From the NCBI RefSeq assembly GCF_964340395.1, contig NC_135554.1, positions 434,001-498,000 of the forward strand: 64,000 nucleotides of DNA, read 5' to 3'. Shown piece after piece: positions 46,015 through 56,495 of this stretch. The notes beneath the pieces are model-generated. The model made no database searches. It saw nothing but the letters and a program-made list of their open reading frames with translations, and was not told the DNA's origin. Source of the DNA: Glandiceps talaboti. Its lineage: Eukaryota; Hemichordata; Enteropneusta; Spengelidae. A program made the translations under genes and the position numbers. Position 1 is the stretch's first letter. Each line of letters starts with the position of its first letter.

Positions 46015-48356
46015 TCAGGAGCGCTGAGCACTCCCTGACCCCCTACCTGCAGAATCCGAGAACGGTCTGGGCATGTTGTCGGTCTTAGGCTTAGACACAT
46101 TACCTCGTCCCCTACCCCTATTAAAAGTCTTGGACTTGTAAGGAACACTGGGTTGCTTGCCTCGTCCAACAGGCACTGGTCGATTGCCAGCTTGTTTTGC
46201 CCTAGGCTGTTGTACACGGGGTGTAGGAGGTTTATCCCATAGTAGGCGTTCTCGCTGTTTAGCCTCACTGGCACATGCTGCTAGCGCAGTGAGACGACCA
46301 TCAAACAGACTGGTTGTGGCAATAGGAGCTAAACGAGCTTCCTGTTTCAACTCGGAAGACAATGAAACAGATTTGCGTTTCAAAAAGGCATCCCTCTCCA
46401 TTAATTGGAGAGTTGTATACTCTCTGCAAGCAGACTCTGCTATGTGAGACAAACCCTTATCCACAATCTCAATAATTCGAGATACTTTAGGACTATTGAG
46501 ATTTACAGCCTGAAGTTCTTTGAATAGAACAGCTAGGAACCAGTTCAGTGTTGATGTTACACAAAGTTGTTGATGTGCCGAATCACCCAACTTTTTAATG
46601 TGAGCTTTGTCTATATAGACAGCTCTGAACAATGATGGATCCTGATCCACTGCATCCACATCACCATCCAGTGGGGGGGGGGGTGTGAACATGCTGGTTG
46701 TGATGAATGAGTGCGGTATGCCGTACCCCCATAACGAAACCATGGATAGGCCCCAGCTCGTAAGGCTGTATGGTCCTTTCCACTGCCGACCACTTCCTGG
46801 TAAATCTTATCATGAAGAGGCTGAACCAGGGATGAATAAGGCAATGACAAGGGGGTTGACTGGTCTTTGGGGTTGCTAGCCCGTAAGGCAGCACCAGTTT
46901 CAGACAAAGGAGGAAGAACCAAATTAGGAGGGGTGCACTCAGCTGGGAAGTCTCAGTAAACCCACTGAATACAATCCTTGTATGCAAACACTGGTTCTTC
47001 TTCCCTACATGGGGAAGAGGCTCGAGAGATTGTTGGACTGTGACCTCTTGACCTCTCTTCCTCCCCTGAGGATTCCCCAAAATCCTTGCTATGAGATGCT
47101 GCAACTGAAATAGCATCAGGATCCGTCATCCTCTCCCTGTGAGAAACACGTTGAGAACTTAAAGGAGTGGCACCCCCTGTGTTAATATCAGATGTGGGTG
47201 CCCCTGCACGTGTTAATTCTGGGTGGAGAGCCGCTACAGCCTCTAAAACTGCCTGTCTAATGACTTCTGTATCAATAGAAGCAGGCTGATGATAAGCTGA
47301 ACGACTTGCCGGTTCTGGCCGTTGGTGGCGCTCTACCCCATGCCGGCTCTCGTCATAGTAAGCATGTCGACGATCCAAATCAATGCGTCGTTCATGGTCA
47401 TAGTGACGTCGGTAACGCCTTCTGTCACCCGACGGTGATGTCGATGATGAATGTCGACGCCTATACCGTTTAGAATGTCTATAATAAGACGACCTAGAAC
47501 TGGGTGACTCAGAACTGGAAGAACGATAATGCTTTCGTTTGTGTGACCTCTGACCTCGACTTGATTTCTTATGTCGAGAGAGAGACCTACCTCGCCTGCT
47601 TTTATAGCGACGAGGACTGTAATCCGAATGAGAAGATGACGAGACCATACTATCATGACTCTCACGTCTCCTCCGCCTACACGGGGACGGAGAACGTGGC
47701 CGTAAAACTGAATGATGTCGCGGTGAAAGACGCACAGACACTCGTTCATCGCCAGGCATTGGTAATACATCATTATTATTAGTATTACTTGGCGTATTAC
47801 CTAACAATGGCTCTCGAAAAGTCTCCGTTCTCATAACATTGGAGCCACTACCTAGACTGGTAGACAAGGAGGGAGCCGGTTCAATACCGTTACCTTGACT
47901 ACCGACACAGGCAGATCGCGTTGAACCAGTGTCAGACTTGCGATAGCCTATTAACGGAGAGTCGTTACGATCAGACTGGTTGTGAAGGTGCTGAGTTAAC
48001 GAACCGCCATTCACCCCAGTTGACGTAGAGGTACTAGTTTCGCCCTGAAAAGGACGGTTTTGCCCAGTCGGTGCAGTCTTACCTGTTGTTGAATCTGAAA
48101 GGGAAGACATAGCATGGCCTGCACCGGCTGGCGAAGTACTAGACAAAATGGACCTACCTTTGCGACGCGTCTCCTTACTATTACCTTTGCCGTGATCAAC
48201 GCTCGAACCGAGCTCGGCCCACAATAGCGGGTCCCACGACATACACACAGTGCACGGAGCATCGCTAGAACACTGCCGACAATTCCGGCAGACAGAATGG
48301 TCATCCCGATTTGCCATAGAATGACCACAATCCCCTTTCTTCTTACCCTTAGGCAT
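46015..48356 (-). pseudogene. DIRS Gag-like ORF, broken
   Basis: The start is taken at ATG 48356 (MPKGKKKGDCGHSMANRDDH) because zinc-finger similarity begins just after it: HSVCRNCRQCSSDAPCTVC is the Cys/His motif typical of DIRS Gag proteins. A long Ser/Arg-rich low-complexity region follows, with RYKSRRGRSLSRHKK and similar. An in-frame TGA at 46953-46955 interrupts it. The same frame reopens to about 46680, then the G run 46673-46683 shifts to the frame that ends at 46015 with an Arg/Gly-rich tail. Overlapping frames on both strands are shadows of this compositionally biased region. Confidence 0.8.
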
Positions 48357-48437
48357 GATGATAGGGAGAAATAAAAAACAATGTATCAATAAACGGTATA
48401 TAAGAAAGGCGGGTAATAAAACCGCCCACACTACCAC

Positions 48438-48955
48438 GATCTAGAAAACGAAAATCTTCACAGAAAAAGTGAAGAAAAATCAGCGAACAGATTTACAAAA
48501 AGGTTGCTAGACAATATATTGTCAACAAAACCGCAAACCACAAAAATTCACTGATCAGCAGGGGAAAAACACCGGGTTTCTGGTACACTAGATAACACTA
48601 CGTGTTTCACACTGTGTTCCAAAAAAAAGCAACTGGTCTTCCAACGTTGAGGGCAGTAATTGTAGGAGGAGGTAGATTAATAAAGTTTTTATTGGAAAAG
48701 CATCGGGAATTGCAAGCAAATCCTATTGTAAGAATATTTAGGTGAGTATCTTTCCGGAACCAGAACTGTCAGTCAGAACGGAAATCTGCTGGTCTCGGAC
48801 TGAAGGACCGGCATTAATTTTGCACGCTGCTAGGCGCTGTGGTTACGGGTGATTCTAGATCTGGCGTAAATGTCTTTGGTGTAATTATTGTCCTGATCTT
48901 TGGTGGCTTTCGTGGCTTAGGTTTCCTTGACCATTGAAACAAAGTCAGGATATTA
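48438..48955. other. Probable DIRS leader and unassigned sequence
   Basis: It is upstream of the Gag-like start on the minus strand. No inverted terminal repeat or other terminal signature of a DIRS element could be matched to the left end, so the boundary is unresolved. No genes. Confidence 0.4.
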
Positions 48956-48957
48956 GC

Positions 48958-49022
48958 CCATGGATGTATTAGGATACATCCATGGTTAGACTAGACCATG
49001 GATGTAAAACATCCATGACTAG
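48958..49022. repeat. Two adjacent palindromes built on CCATGGATGT
   Basis: 48958-48985 is a perfect hairpin (12-bp arms CCATGGATGTAT/ATACATCCATGG, 4-bp loop TAGG). 48996-49016 is a second one (CATGGATGT/ACATCCATG, loop AAA) flanked by CTAGA and ACTAG. The second overlaps the 3' end of the THAP-like frame. Confidence 0.9.
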
Positions 49023-49221
49023 ACATAGTAGCTGTCTTCTTGACTCCGGAAAAATGAACACTGCATATTTGTGTGTTTTTCGATTCCAACTTCGCGTTGT
49101 CGTTTCTCATTAGCTGGAAATAATGCATCTTCAATGTTTTCTCCTTGGGTATGCAGTAAAAGTGCACATTTTTGGTATTTTTGGAACTATTATAGCAGTG
49201 TGGAACACAGCAGTGCTTCAT
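49020..49221 (-). pseudogene. THAP-domain fragment
   Basis: ATG at 49221 starts MKHCCVPHCYNSSKNTKNVH, then FYCIPKEKTLKM and ICSVHFSGVKK. The C-x2-4-C ... C-x2-H arrangement, placed at the very N-terminus, and the aromatic-x-x-x-Pro element between are the signature of THAP (C2CH) DNA-binding zinc fingers, as in P-element-type transposases and THAP proteins. The usual AVPTM-like box is not seen, and after SGVKK the frame runs into the palindromes and stops. It is a single exon or a remnant, and no transposase catalytic part is visible nearby. Confidence 0.65.
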
Positions 49222-49284
49222 AGCTGTACATTAATGTAACATGTGTAAAGACGCTATACCCTCAGGGGACAGAACAGTGCACTC

Positions 49285-50015
49285 CCGGTTGAAAATATAA
49301 AGGATAATTATATTGAATTTGAAGTATGCGTTCCAAAGATATAGCCTAATTACTCAAAACCATTAATTATGCAAATATTAATTACTGTTCATTGCATGTT
49401 TACCAAAATCTAACAAGTTCTTGCCATTAGCATATGGAAGATGTGTAGCAAATTTCATTGTAATTGAGCAAGCTGTTTTTAAGAAAATGATGACACGGAC
49501 AGACAGATACACACACACACACACACACATACACATACAGACAGACATGCCCCTTTTAATACCTCTCATACCCTTATGGGAGGTAAAAATGCATATGTAC
49601 TATAAAGTTTGTTGATGTACCTTACAGTGTTAATGAATAATTTGCATAATTAATTATTTTCAGTAATTAGGCTATATCTTAAGACTGCATGCTTCAATTT
49701 CAATAAAATGCAGTACATATGTTAACCATAACAAATTGAATATGTCCTATAAAGTTTGTTGATGTACCTTACAGTGTTAATGAATAATTTGCGTAATTAA
49801 TGATTTTCGGTAATAAGGCTATACCTTAAAATGGCATACTTCAATTTCAATACAATTTAGCACATATATTAAACATAAAAGAGTGCATATGTCCTTTAAA
49901 ATTTGTTGATATAGTTTACAGTTTTAATTAAAATTTGTATAATTAATGATTTTAGGTGACTAGGCTATATCTTAACCAGATTTAAACTGAATGCCTTCCG
50001 TAAGGGGAATATTGA
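49285..50015. repeat. Interspersed repeat family A, two copies head to head
   Basis: The first part (to about 49586) is plus oriented and ends in (AC)n, ACAGACAGACA and the TACCTCTCAT...GGGAGGTA hairpin. From 49587 the core units run in the opposite orientation, to a terminal 'accagatttaaactgaatgc' at about 49976. That terminal module is again in plus orientation, so the locus is rearranged. Confidence 0.7.
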
Positions 50016-50699
50016 GCTTTTTGTTCCTACACATAATAATTGATGGAATGCAACAATCTTTGTTATAGTAGGCTATTAGTACATGATATACCCCTGAATT
50101 GGCAAAAAGGTGTGCCAAACTATAGAAATCTGAAAGTACTTTGTGATATCAATCTATGTAAGTACATGTAGTGGAACAGATGTAATGGCTTTTGAAATCA
50201 AATTATTCAAATTTACAGGGATACACATACATCCGACATGCATGCATACAGACATACATACACTTACCCATGCATACAGAACAAATTGTATGGATTGCTT
50301 ATTGGTATCATTTGAACATAATGAATTTTAGCTCTACATCTGTGATTTTTGAAGTCCCAATGAAAGTTAATTGTTGAAAAAGTGTCTGCTACCTATTCTC
50401 AATACAGGAAAGCTTAACTCGACTTTGAACATCATGATCTCCTACATACCTTTGATATGTATACTCATTTCCATGGCAAATAATAAACACAAGCGATCTA
50501 TCGGTCAGAATAGCTCCACTGTTCTTTTTATTTTTTATTTTGGTAACATGTAGAAGTGGTTCAGTTGTTCAGCTCTTCACTATGCAGTTTTGTTTTATCG
50601 ATGTAATAAAGTGGTTAGTGGTTTCATATGATGTCTCACTATAAAACACATTTTACACAGAAAGTTGGTAAAATATTGTACTTTTATACCATAGTCACC
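50016..50699. other. No gene recognised
   Basis: AT-rich, with a short (CATA)n-like stretch at 50220-50270. Short open frames without motifs. Confidence 0.5.
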
Positions 50700-52008
50700 A
50701 TTTTACAAAAATACCGCCAATGGCGTTGTAGCACAACTGTACAGTTTCTAAAAATGTTTATCCATATGGTAGTCCATGCTAACAATAAGTGGTCATTTGT
50801 TGAATGACTATCCAGTTGCCTATCCAACCATGTTGCTATCTTTACGATATATACTATCATTTGGCTATTGCTATGGGCATGGTCATGTTGTTAGATATAT
50901 TTGCATACATTTTTGTATGTTTTTGTTCACTTGTGTATTAATTCCTCATATTATCTTTGCAATATACGTGATTATTTGGCTGTTGCTATGGGCGTGGTCT
51001 TGTTGCTAGGCATATTTACATATATTTTTTGAATGTTTATTCAATTGCCTATTAATCCCTGTTATCTTTGCAATATATGTGATCATTTGGCTGTTGCTAT
51101 GGGCATGGTCTTGTTGCTAAGCACATTTGCATACATTTTTTGAATGTTTATTCATTTGTCTTTCTATTCCTGTTATCTTAGCAATATATACGTGATTATT
51201 TGGCTGTTGCTATGGGCGTGGTATTGTTGCTAAGCAAATTTACGTACATTTTTTGAATGTTTATTCAATTGTCTATTAATCCCTGTTATCTTTGTGAAAT
51301 ACACGACCGTTTGGCTGTTGCTATGGGCATGGTCATGGTTGCTAGGGTATTTGCATACATTTTTTGAATGTTTGCTCATTTGCCTACCAGATGATGTTGT
51401 TATTTGACCAAAATATACTGCCATTTGGTCGTTGCTAAGGGCGTGGTCATGGTCGCTAGGGGCAATTTTCTCAAAATGTTTTGAAGAAAATCTGCAGAAT
51501 AACACTTTCAGAAACATCTCACCAAGTTTCAGACTCGGTGAGCAAGTACTTTTTGAGATATAAGTTTTTGACCAAAAATGAACATTTTTACACCTAATTT
51601 GCATATCACTCATGGAATCATTGTATGCTTAATATTTCTTCGTCCATACATCCCTAGGTACACACCCATTAAATTTCAGCCCAAACTGCTCAGTACTTTT
51701 GGAATTATAGATTTTTAACCAAAAAGACACATTTTTAGCCCTAATTTGCATATCACTGATGGAATCATCATGTCATGAACAAATCTTACTTTACACCCCC
51801 TTAAGAATGTTCCCACCAAATTTCGCACCAATCTGCCTAGTAGTTTCTGAGTTTAAGTTTTTTGACCAAAAATCACATTTTTTTTTACCCAAATCACACA
51901 CCTGTGATGCGATCATTTTGATTTGAACAATTTCCCAACTAGACACCCAAGGTAATGGACCCACCAAATATCATGGCAATCGGTTCAGCAGTTTTTGACT
52001 TTAAGTTG

Positions 52009-52056
<48 letters not shown>

Positions 52057-52062
52057 GACAGA
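50700..52062 (+). repeat. Interspersed repeat family B, long copy
   Basis: Left module with GTAGCACAACTG at 50727. About five first-type core units ('gctatgggcatggtcttgtt') are followed by second-type units ('ctaatttgcatatcactgat'). (AC)n at 52013-52051 and (AGAC)n at 52050-52066 follow. Its terminal stem-loop is missing here and instead 'gcgcgccgggcgatccc' follows. Confidence 0.75.
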
Positions 52063-52507
52063 CAGACGCGCGCCGGGCGATCCCTAAAAATCTACTGTTA
52101 TGAAAATTACACAAAATCTCAGAAAAATAATGACTGGGAAATGCACACAAAAAAAAAAAAAAAAAAAGATTTTTGAGGTTGGCTATAAATAATTCCACTG
52201 TCTTACAGCTTTAACCCTGGAAAATTTTAATGATGAATGAAATAAACTAGGGATCTAAAATAATTTTGAGTATATAGATTCGAATTTCCATTTTCTAACA
52301 AATTTACCAAAAACACTGTCCATAATTGTCAACAACATTCAACTTGTAGTAGACATAACATCATCTGATATTTTAATTAAATAGTCTAGGGACCTCCTTG
52401 CAGGTGCAATCGGTTTAGCAGTTTTGACTTTAAGTTGTTTACACACACACAAGCGCACGTGCCAGGCGATCCCTATAGTACTACTGAACCCCAGTTCAGT
52501 TGTGCTA
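52063..52507. repeat. A-run, unassigned sequence and a family B 3' end
   Basis: 20 A at 52148-52167, then unassigned AT-rich sequence. From about 52405 a second family B right module runs ('tttgactttaagttgtttac', ACACACACAC) to the stem-loop ACTGAAC/GTTCAGT and GTGCTAA at about 52507. Confidence 0.6.
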
Positions 52508-53455
52508 ATAAAACTACACAAACATTTATTCACGGTTACGAATTTATTTTCTCTCGAAAGCCATATTTGTAATACATCACGTAATTCACTGATTTTGGGG
52601 GATAAGTGCTTTGTATAGAACATACCTGCAGAAGATTTACAAACCTGCTGTCCCATGGTTGTCATACAATGTACATGGTGACATGACATTTTCGAAGATT
52701 CTATGACTGCAAGGACCACGTTTAAATCCTATCTCTGTCAAGGATTTTACTACATGCCTCAGCACCCAGTATATCATTCGATTCAAATCCACACATACGA
52801 CAATTCTTCGTTCATGGATTTTGAAAAACGTAGAGACAGAAAGCTTTAGAATGTGACAAAAATCCCAAAATTTGTGAATTTTCAGGAAAATTAGTCTAAA
52901 AATGACAATAAATGCACAAATACAAATGTGCAAACGTAGTTTCTTTTCATTCCAGCTGATTGTCACATGCAGTGGCTTTTCTGACATCATAAGTTCATGA
53001 ATAAAGAGAATCGAAAAAACACCTAAATTTGACCAAAAATGGCATTTTATTAATATTACTGTGGTATACAATAGAAATGCTGTAGGAAAAAATCAAAAAG
53101 TACTAAAAAAATAGCAGAATTTCGATTTCCACAAATAGCTAGTTGTGAACGAGGATGTCGTGCATTACCACATCGGAAATTTTGACATGGCGATTTTGCC
53201 ACCAATATTGATCATACAGAATCAAAACTCCATAAATGAACCACAAAGTACTTTCCCTTTCAAAATGGGGTAATTTTAGAATAAGTATTATCATTTATAT
53301 TGACTACTGACTGTCAAAAATCGTCCCCTCCAGCGATCGACCATACACTTTCAGGCAAGGCATGATTTGATCTAATTCGCAAAAGCATATACTGGAATGG
53401 ACCATTATGTAGAAGGGGTGCAGAATTTGGATTTGAAGTTTACAACCCTGTTTCA
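52508..53455. other. No gene recognised
   Basis: AT-rich. A 144-codon minus-strand frame (52637-53071) has a hydrophobic, Cys- and His-containing translation but no recognisable motif and no splice context. Confidence 0.4.
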
Positions 53456-53825
53456 AACAAGTCATTGAAAATGACATAGTTCCCGTTATGATTGGGTTTT
53501 AAGGAACTGGCAGTTTATGTTGTCATTTTCAAACCTGGTCAATGTTGTTTGGCCTCATATGGTTGTTTTTGATATCACTGTTCAAGCATGTCTGAGTTAT
53601 GGCTTTGGACTTGAAAACTGAGCCAACAAAATGGCTGCCAGGCAGCCATATCGGATTATATCACAACGAAAATGGATATGCACATGTATGTCATAGAACA
53701 CTGTGCTAATACCAAGTTTGAATGAGATATGTTCAAGCATGTCTGAGTTATGGCTTTGGACAGGGAAAATTCACAAACAAAATGGCTGCCTGGCAGCCAT
53801 ATTGAATTGTATCATTGCGGGGACT
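53456..53825 (+). repeat. Interspersed repeat family C, two core units
   Basis: The left module ('ttgaaaatgacatagttccc', 'gattgggttttaaggaactg') is nearly the same as at 1186. Two core units follow, and the copy ends at about 53825 without the microsatellite. Confidence 0.75.
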
Positions 53826-53910
53826 AACAAACACTTGTCATTTGGACACACAATGCATAGAATTATGACTATACCACATATTACATTGCTTGTTTGACGT
53901 CAATGGTGTC

Positions 53911-54400
53911 TTTTGAAAAGTGGCAGTTTACTTAGAAGTCTCGTCAACTGATCTCCAATATGGCGTCGGTCACAATGCTCATTAATATATTTATTTTTTT
54001 TTTTAATTACAAAAAAAAAATCATCAAAAATAGAAAAGAAGATGTGCTGACTTGAAAATAACAAATCTGAGTAAGCTACCCTCTGCACATCAACACACCA
54101 GATATCAAAGCAATCTGACAAGTGGTATTTGAGGAGATGATGAAAATATCATTTTTGAAGAAAAAAAATCGTAAAAAATTGAATATGGCACAGATCGAGT
54201 TGGCATGAACAAATCTGAATAGCCTCCCCCAGGGAACATGCACACCACATATCAAAGTATTCTGACTGTCACTTTCGAAGAAGATGATGAAAATAAAAAA
54301 AGTTGACGAACACCTATGATCACTTATTCCTCTATACCCATATACCCACCTATACCTAAAGCTACGCTTTCAGCTTTCGCTGACAGCGCAGCGGAGCTAA
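53911..54400 (+). repeat. Interspersed repeat family D, second copy
   Basis: Aligns with 1-572. It ends in the stem-loop of about 54358-54398 and GCTAA. The 3' end is single here, whereas at 1-572 it is doubled. Confidence 0.8.
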
Positions 54401-55440
54401 AAATTTAAACCAGCATAACAACGTTAGTACGCATCAGAAAGTATGGTAAGTATGATACCGCTCTATACTTTGATTCCCGTTTACGACAATATACCCTTTA
54501 TGTAACACTCGGTTCAAGAATTTTGTGATGCACGCCACAATGAGGTGAATTTCCATGGCTCTCAAGTTTGTTTGGTTTCTCAAAATATAATACTCCCCAG
54601 TATTCAGATCTGGACAGAAACTTATCTATATATATTTCGATATACGTACCTTCCAATACAAGCAACCCGGATACTTTGAACGGTCTAGAACAAAGCCAAT
54701 CAATGTCGGAAAATTGAGGGAAAATTGACCCAATTAACCCACTCAGTACACTGCCCAACATTGCAACACAGTAACAACATTCATTTGCATTGTTGTAATG
54801 TTATTTTTTAAGAATAAATGCAAGCGTTCTCGCAGCAAACCCACCCTTAGTATTGAAAGATTTACATTAAAACAAAGAGAGAAGATTTTCAATTTTGATT
54901 GAAGGAAAGATCATATGGATTGATCTTGGCGAATTCTCCAGCAAGAATTTTCGTTAGAAAGCTGGTGTCTGTCAACCAGAAGTTGAAGCTGATCTGGTTT
55001 GACTGACGATCTCCCCATGTATGCTTTCAGAAACAGAAACACACACGAGTATTGAACACATTAAAAACAAGATTTTAAATTTTGAAACAGTGAAGAGATC
55101 TTAAGATTGCCTGCAGATGCGATCTTATGGCCAACTACAACATGTAATGTGAAGCTTTTACAGAATGTTGAAGCATTAGCTCTCACCATAGTGGGAGTTT
55201 TAATAAAGGTCAACAAAAGAGAAGGAATTGTTACTGGTCACAGCGCATCACTGAAATGCCCCCCACTTTGATCTTTTTTCCAGCCAATGCAGTCTGCAGA
55301 TCCACGGGAAAACACAAAATAACTCTACCTACATTAAATGCTACTTCAGTAAAGACAATTGCAGGACTAATCATGAACAATTAAAACAAAAAAATTAAAT
55401 TCACATTGAATTTAGACATTTCCTGAAACAATGCTTTTCT
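54401..55440. other. No confident gene
   Basis: AT-rich. On the minus strand, 55027 to about 54905, an open stretch (TWGDRQSNQISFNFWLTDTS...) follows an acceptor-like TGTTTCTGAAAG. It looks protein-like but ends in a stop without a donor, and the family is unknown. Confidence 0.35.
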
Positions 55441-56273
55441 TTTTTGTGGCCACCACATCTAATTACTGAAATATGCCAATAACTTATTAAAACTGACAGC
55501 TACATCAATAATATTTTCAGGACAGATGTGCTTAGGTGTTGCAAATGTATGTACCAAATTATATTGAATTTGAAGCGTGCATTCTTGATATATAGCCTAA
55601 TTACCGAAACCACTAATTACACAATTTCCTCATTAGTATTCATGGAATGTTTACCAAAACCTAATCAGTTCTTGCCATTACCCTACGAAATACGTCTTCA
55701 AAATTTCGTTTGAATTGAGTCAGCCACTTTGGAGAAAATGATCACACAGACATGCACACACACACACACAGAGACATAGACACAGACTTTCACCCACTAA
55801 TACAAAAATGCAAGCTTCATATTTCATATAATATGGTACATATATCAACCATAATAATACACACCTGTCCTATGAAGTTTGTTGATACAACTTTTACCTT
55901 TAATGAGTAATTTGAATAATGAACAATATTCTGTAAGTATTATCACGCACTCTTCAAATTCCGTACAATTTGGCACATACATTAACCCAAGAAAGCACAC
56001 TAAGCAATTTGCATAATTAGTGATTCCCTTACAGGGGAGACATTCAGTTTAAATCTGGTATACTGTAAGGTGCTCTTGTTTTGTGTAAGAGATATTAATT
56101 CTAAGATTCTATAACTGTTTCTGAATCAATACATTTAACGCATCATATTCCCTACTTAGGAAGTAGACATATTAATTTTATCATATCAGGATTTGATAGG
56201 GAATATCACTGCATGACTAAAAGACTGTCAATTATAAACCAGATTTAAACTAAATGCCTCCTGTAAGGGAAAC
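55441..56273. repeat. Interspersed repeat family A fragments in both orientations
   Basis: 55441-55790 is plus oriented with (AC)n at about 55755. 55800-56060 is minus oriented, ending at the reverse of 'accagatttaaactgaatg'. A third terminal motif ('aaccagatttaaactaaatg') is at 56238-56257. Confidence 0.65.
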
Positions 56274-56274
56274 T

Positions 56275-56335
56275 ACAGTAAAATGTTGATTATCCAAAAA
56301 TCAATTATCCGAATTGTTCAGTTATCCGAACTCAC
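56275..56335 (+). mobile_element. Pogo/Tigger-like terminal inverted repeat, one end only
   Basis: CAGTAAAATGTTGATTATCC begins right after TA, and ATTATCCGAA and GTTATCCGAAC follow. Repeated TTATCCGAA words behind a CAG start are characteristic of pogo/Tigger-type Tc1-mariner ends. No second end is visible nearby, so this is a solo end. Confidence 0.55.
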
Positions 56336-56349
56336 TTTGTGACACCCCC

Positions 56350-56409
56350 GGTTAGGGTTAGGGTTAGGGTTAGGGTTAACCCTAACCCTAACCCCCCCCC
56401 CCCCCCCCC
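56350..56409. repeat. Head-to-head interstitial telomeric repeats plus C run
   Basis: About four TTAGGG units turn at GGGTTAACCC into about three CCCTAA units (56350-56393), followed by about 20 C. (TTAGGG)n is the animal telomere repeat. The inverted arrangement with GTTAAC at the centre is a fusion-like or fold-back structure. Confidence 0.9.
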
Positions 56410-56495
56410 GACAAAAATACTAGTGTTCTATTGTTGATATCCATGATCTGTTGAGGATGTAAAGTTTCATGAATGGGGATCAAAAGTTGAATAAC

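Larger units (their letters stand above)
43640..48437 (-). mobile_element. DIRS-type (tyrosine recombinase) retrotransposon, 3' truncated
   Basis: In transcription order (right to left) it has a Gag-like ORF with Cys/His motif and SR-rich region, an RT with YLDD, an RNase H, the DIRS region between RNase H and the recombinase, and the N-terminal (SAM-like) part of a tyrosine recombinase. The catalytic Arg-His-Arg-Tyr domain is absent. Frames are broken by one in-frame stop (46953) and several frameshifts, of which at least two coincide with G/C runs (46673-46683 and 44896-44902). Terminal repeats were not identified, so both outer limits are approximate. It lies in the 22.8-kb FRRS1-like intron, on the same strand as that gene. 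Confidence 0.88.

Noticed and set aside
44057-48437. Plus-strand and alternative minus-strand open frames over the DIRS element (for example 44826-46274 minus, 46157-46447 plus, 47504-47782 plus)
   Set aside because: Shadows of the Gag, RT and RNase H reading frames, without motifs of their own.
52637-53071. 144-codon minus-strand open frame
   Set aside because: Hydrophobic translation without a recognisable domain, no flanking exon signals and no sign of conservation in the window.
54905-55027. Minus-strand protein-like stretch as an extra FRRS1-like exon
   Set aside because: It ends in a stop without a donor, and the exon chain is already complete in phase. The family is not recognised.
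56350-56394. Chromosome end
   Set aside because: Only a few TTAGGG units, in head-to-head arrangement, with ordinary sequence on both sides.
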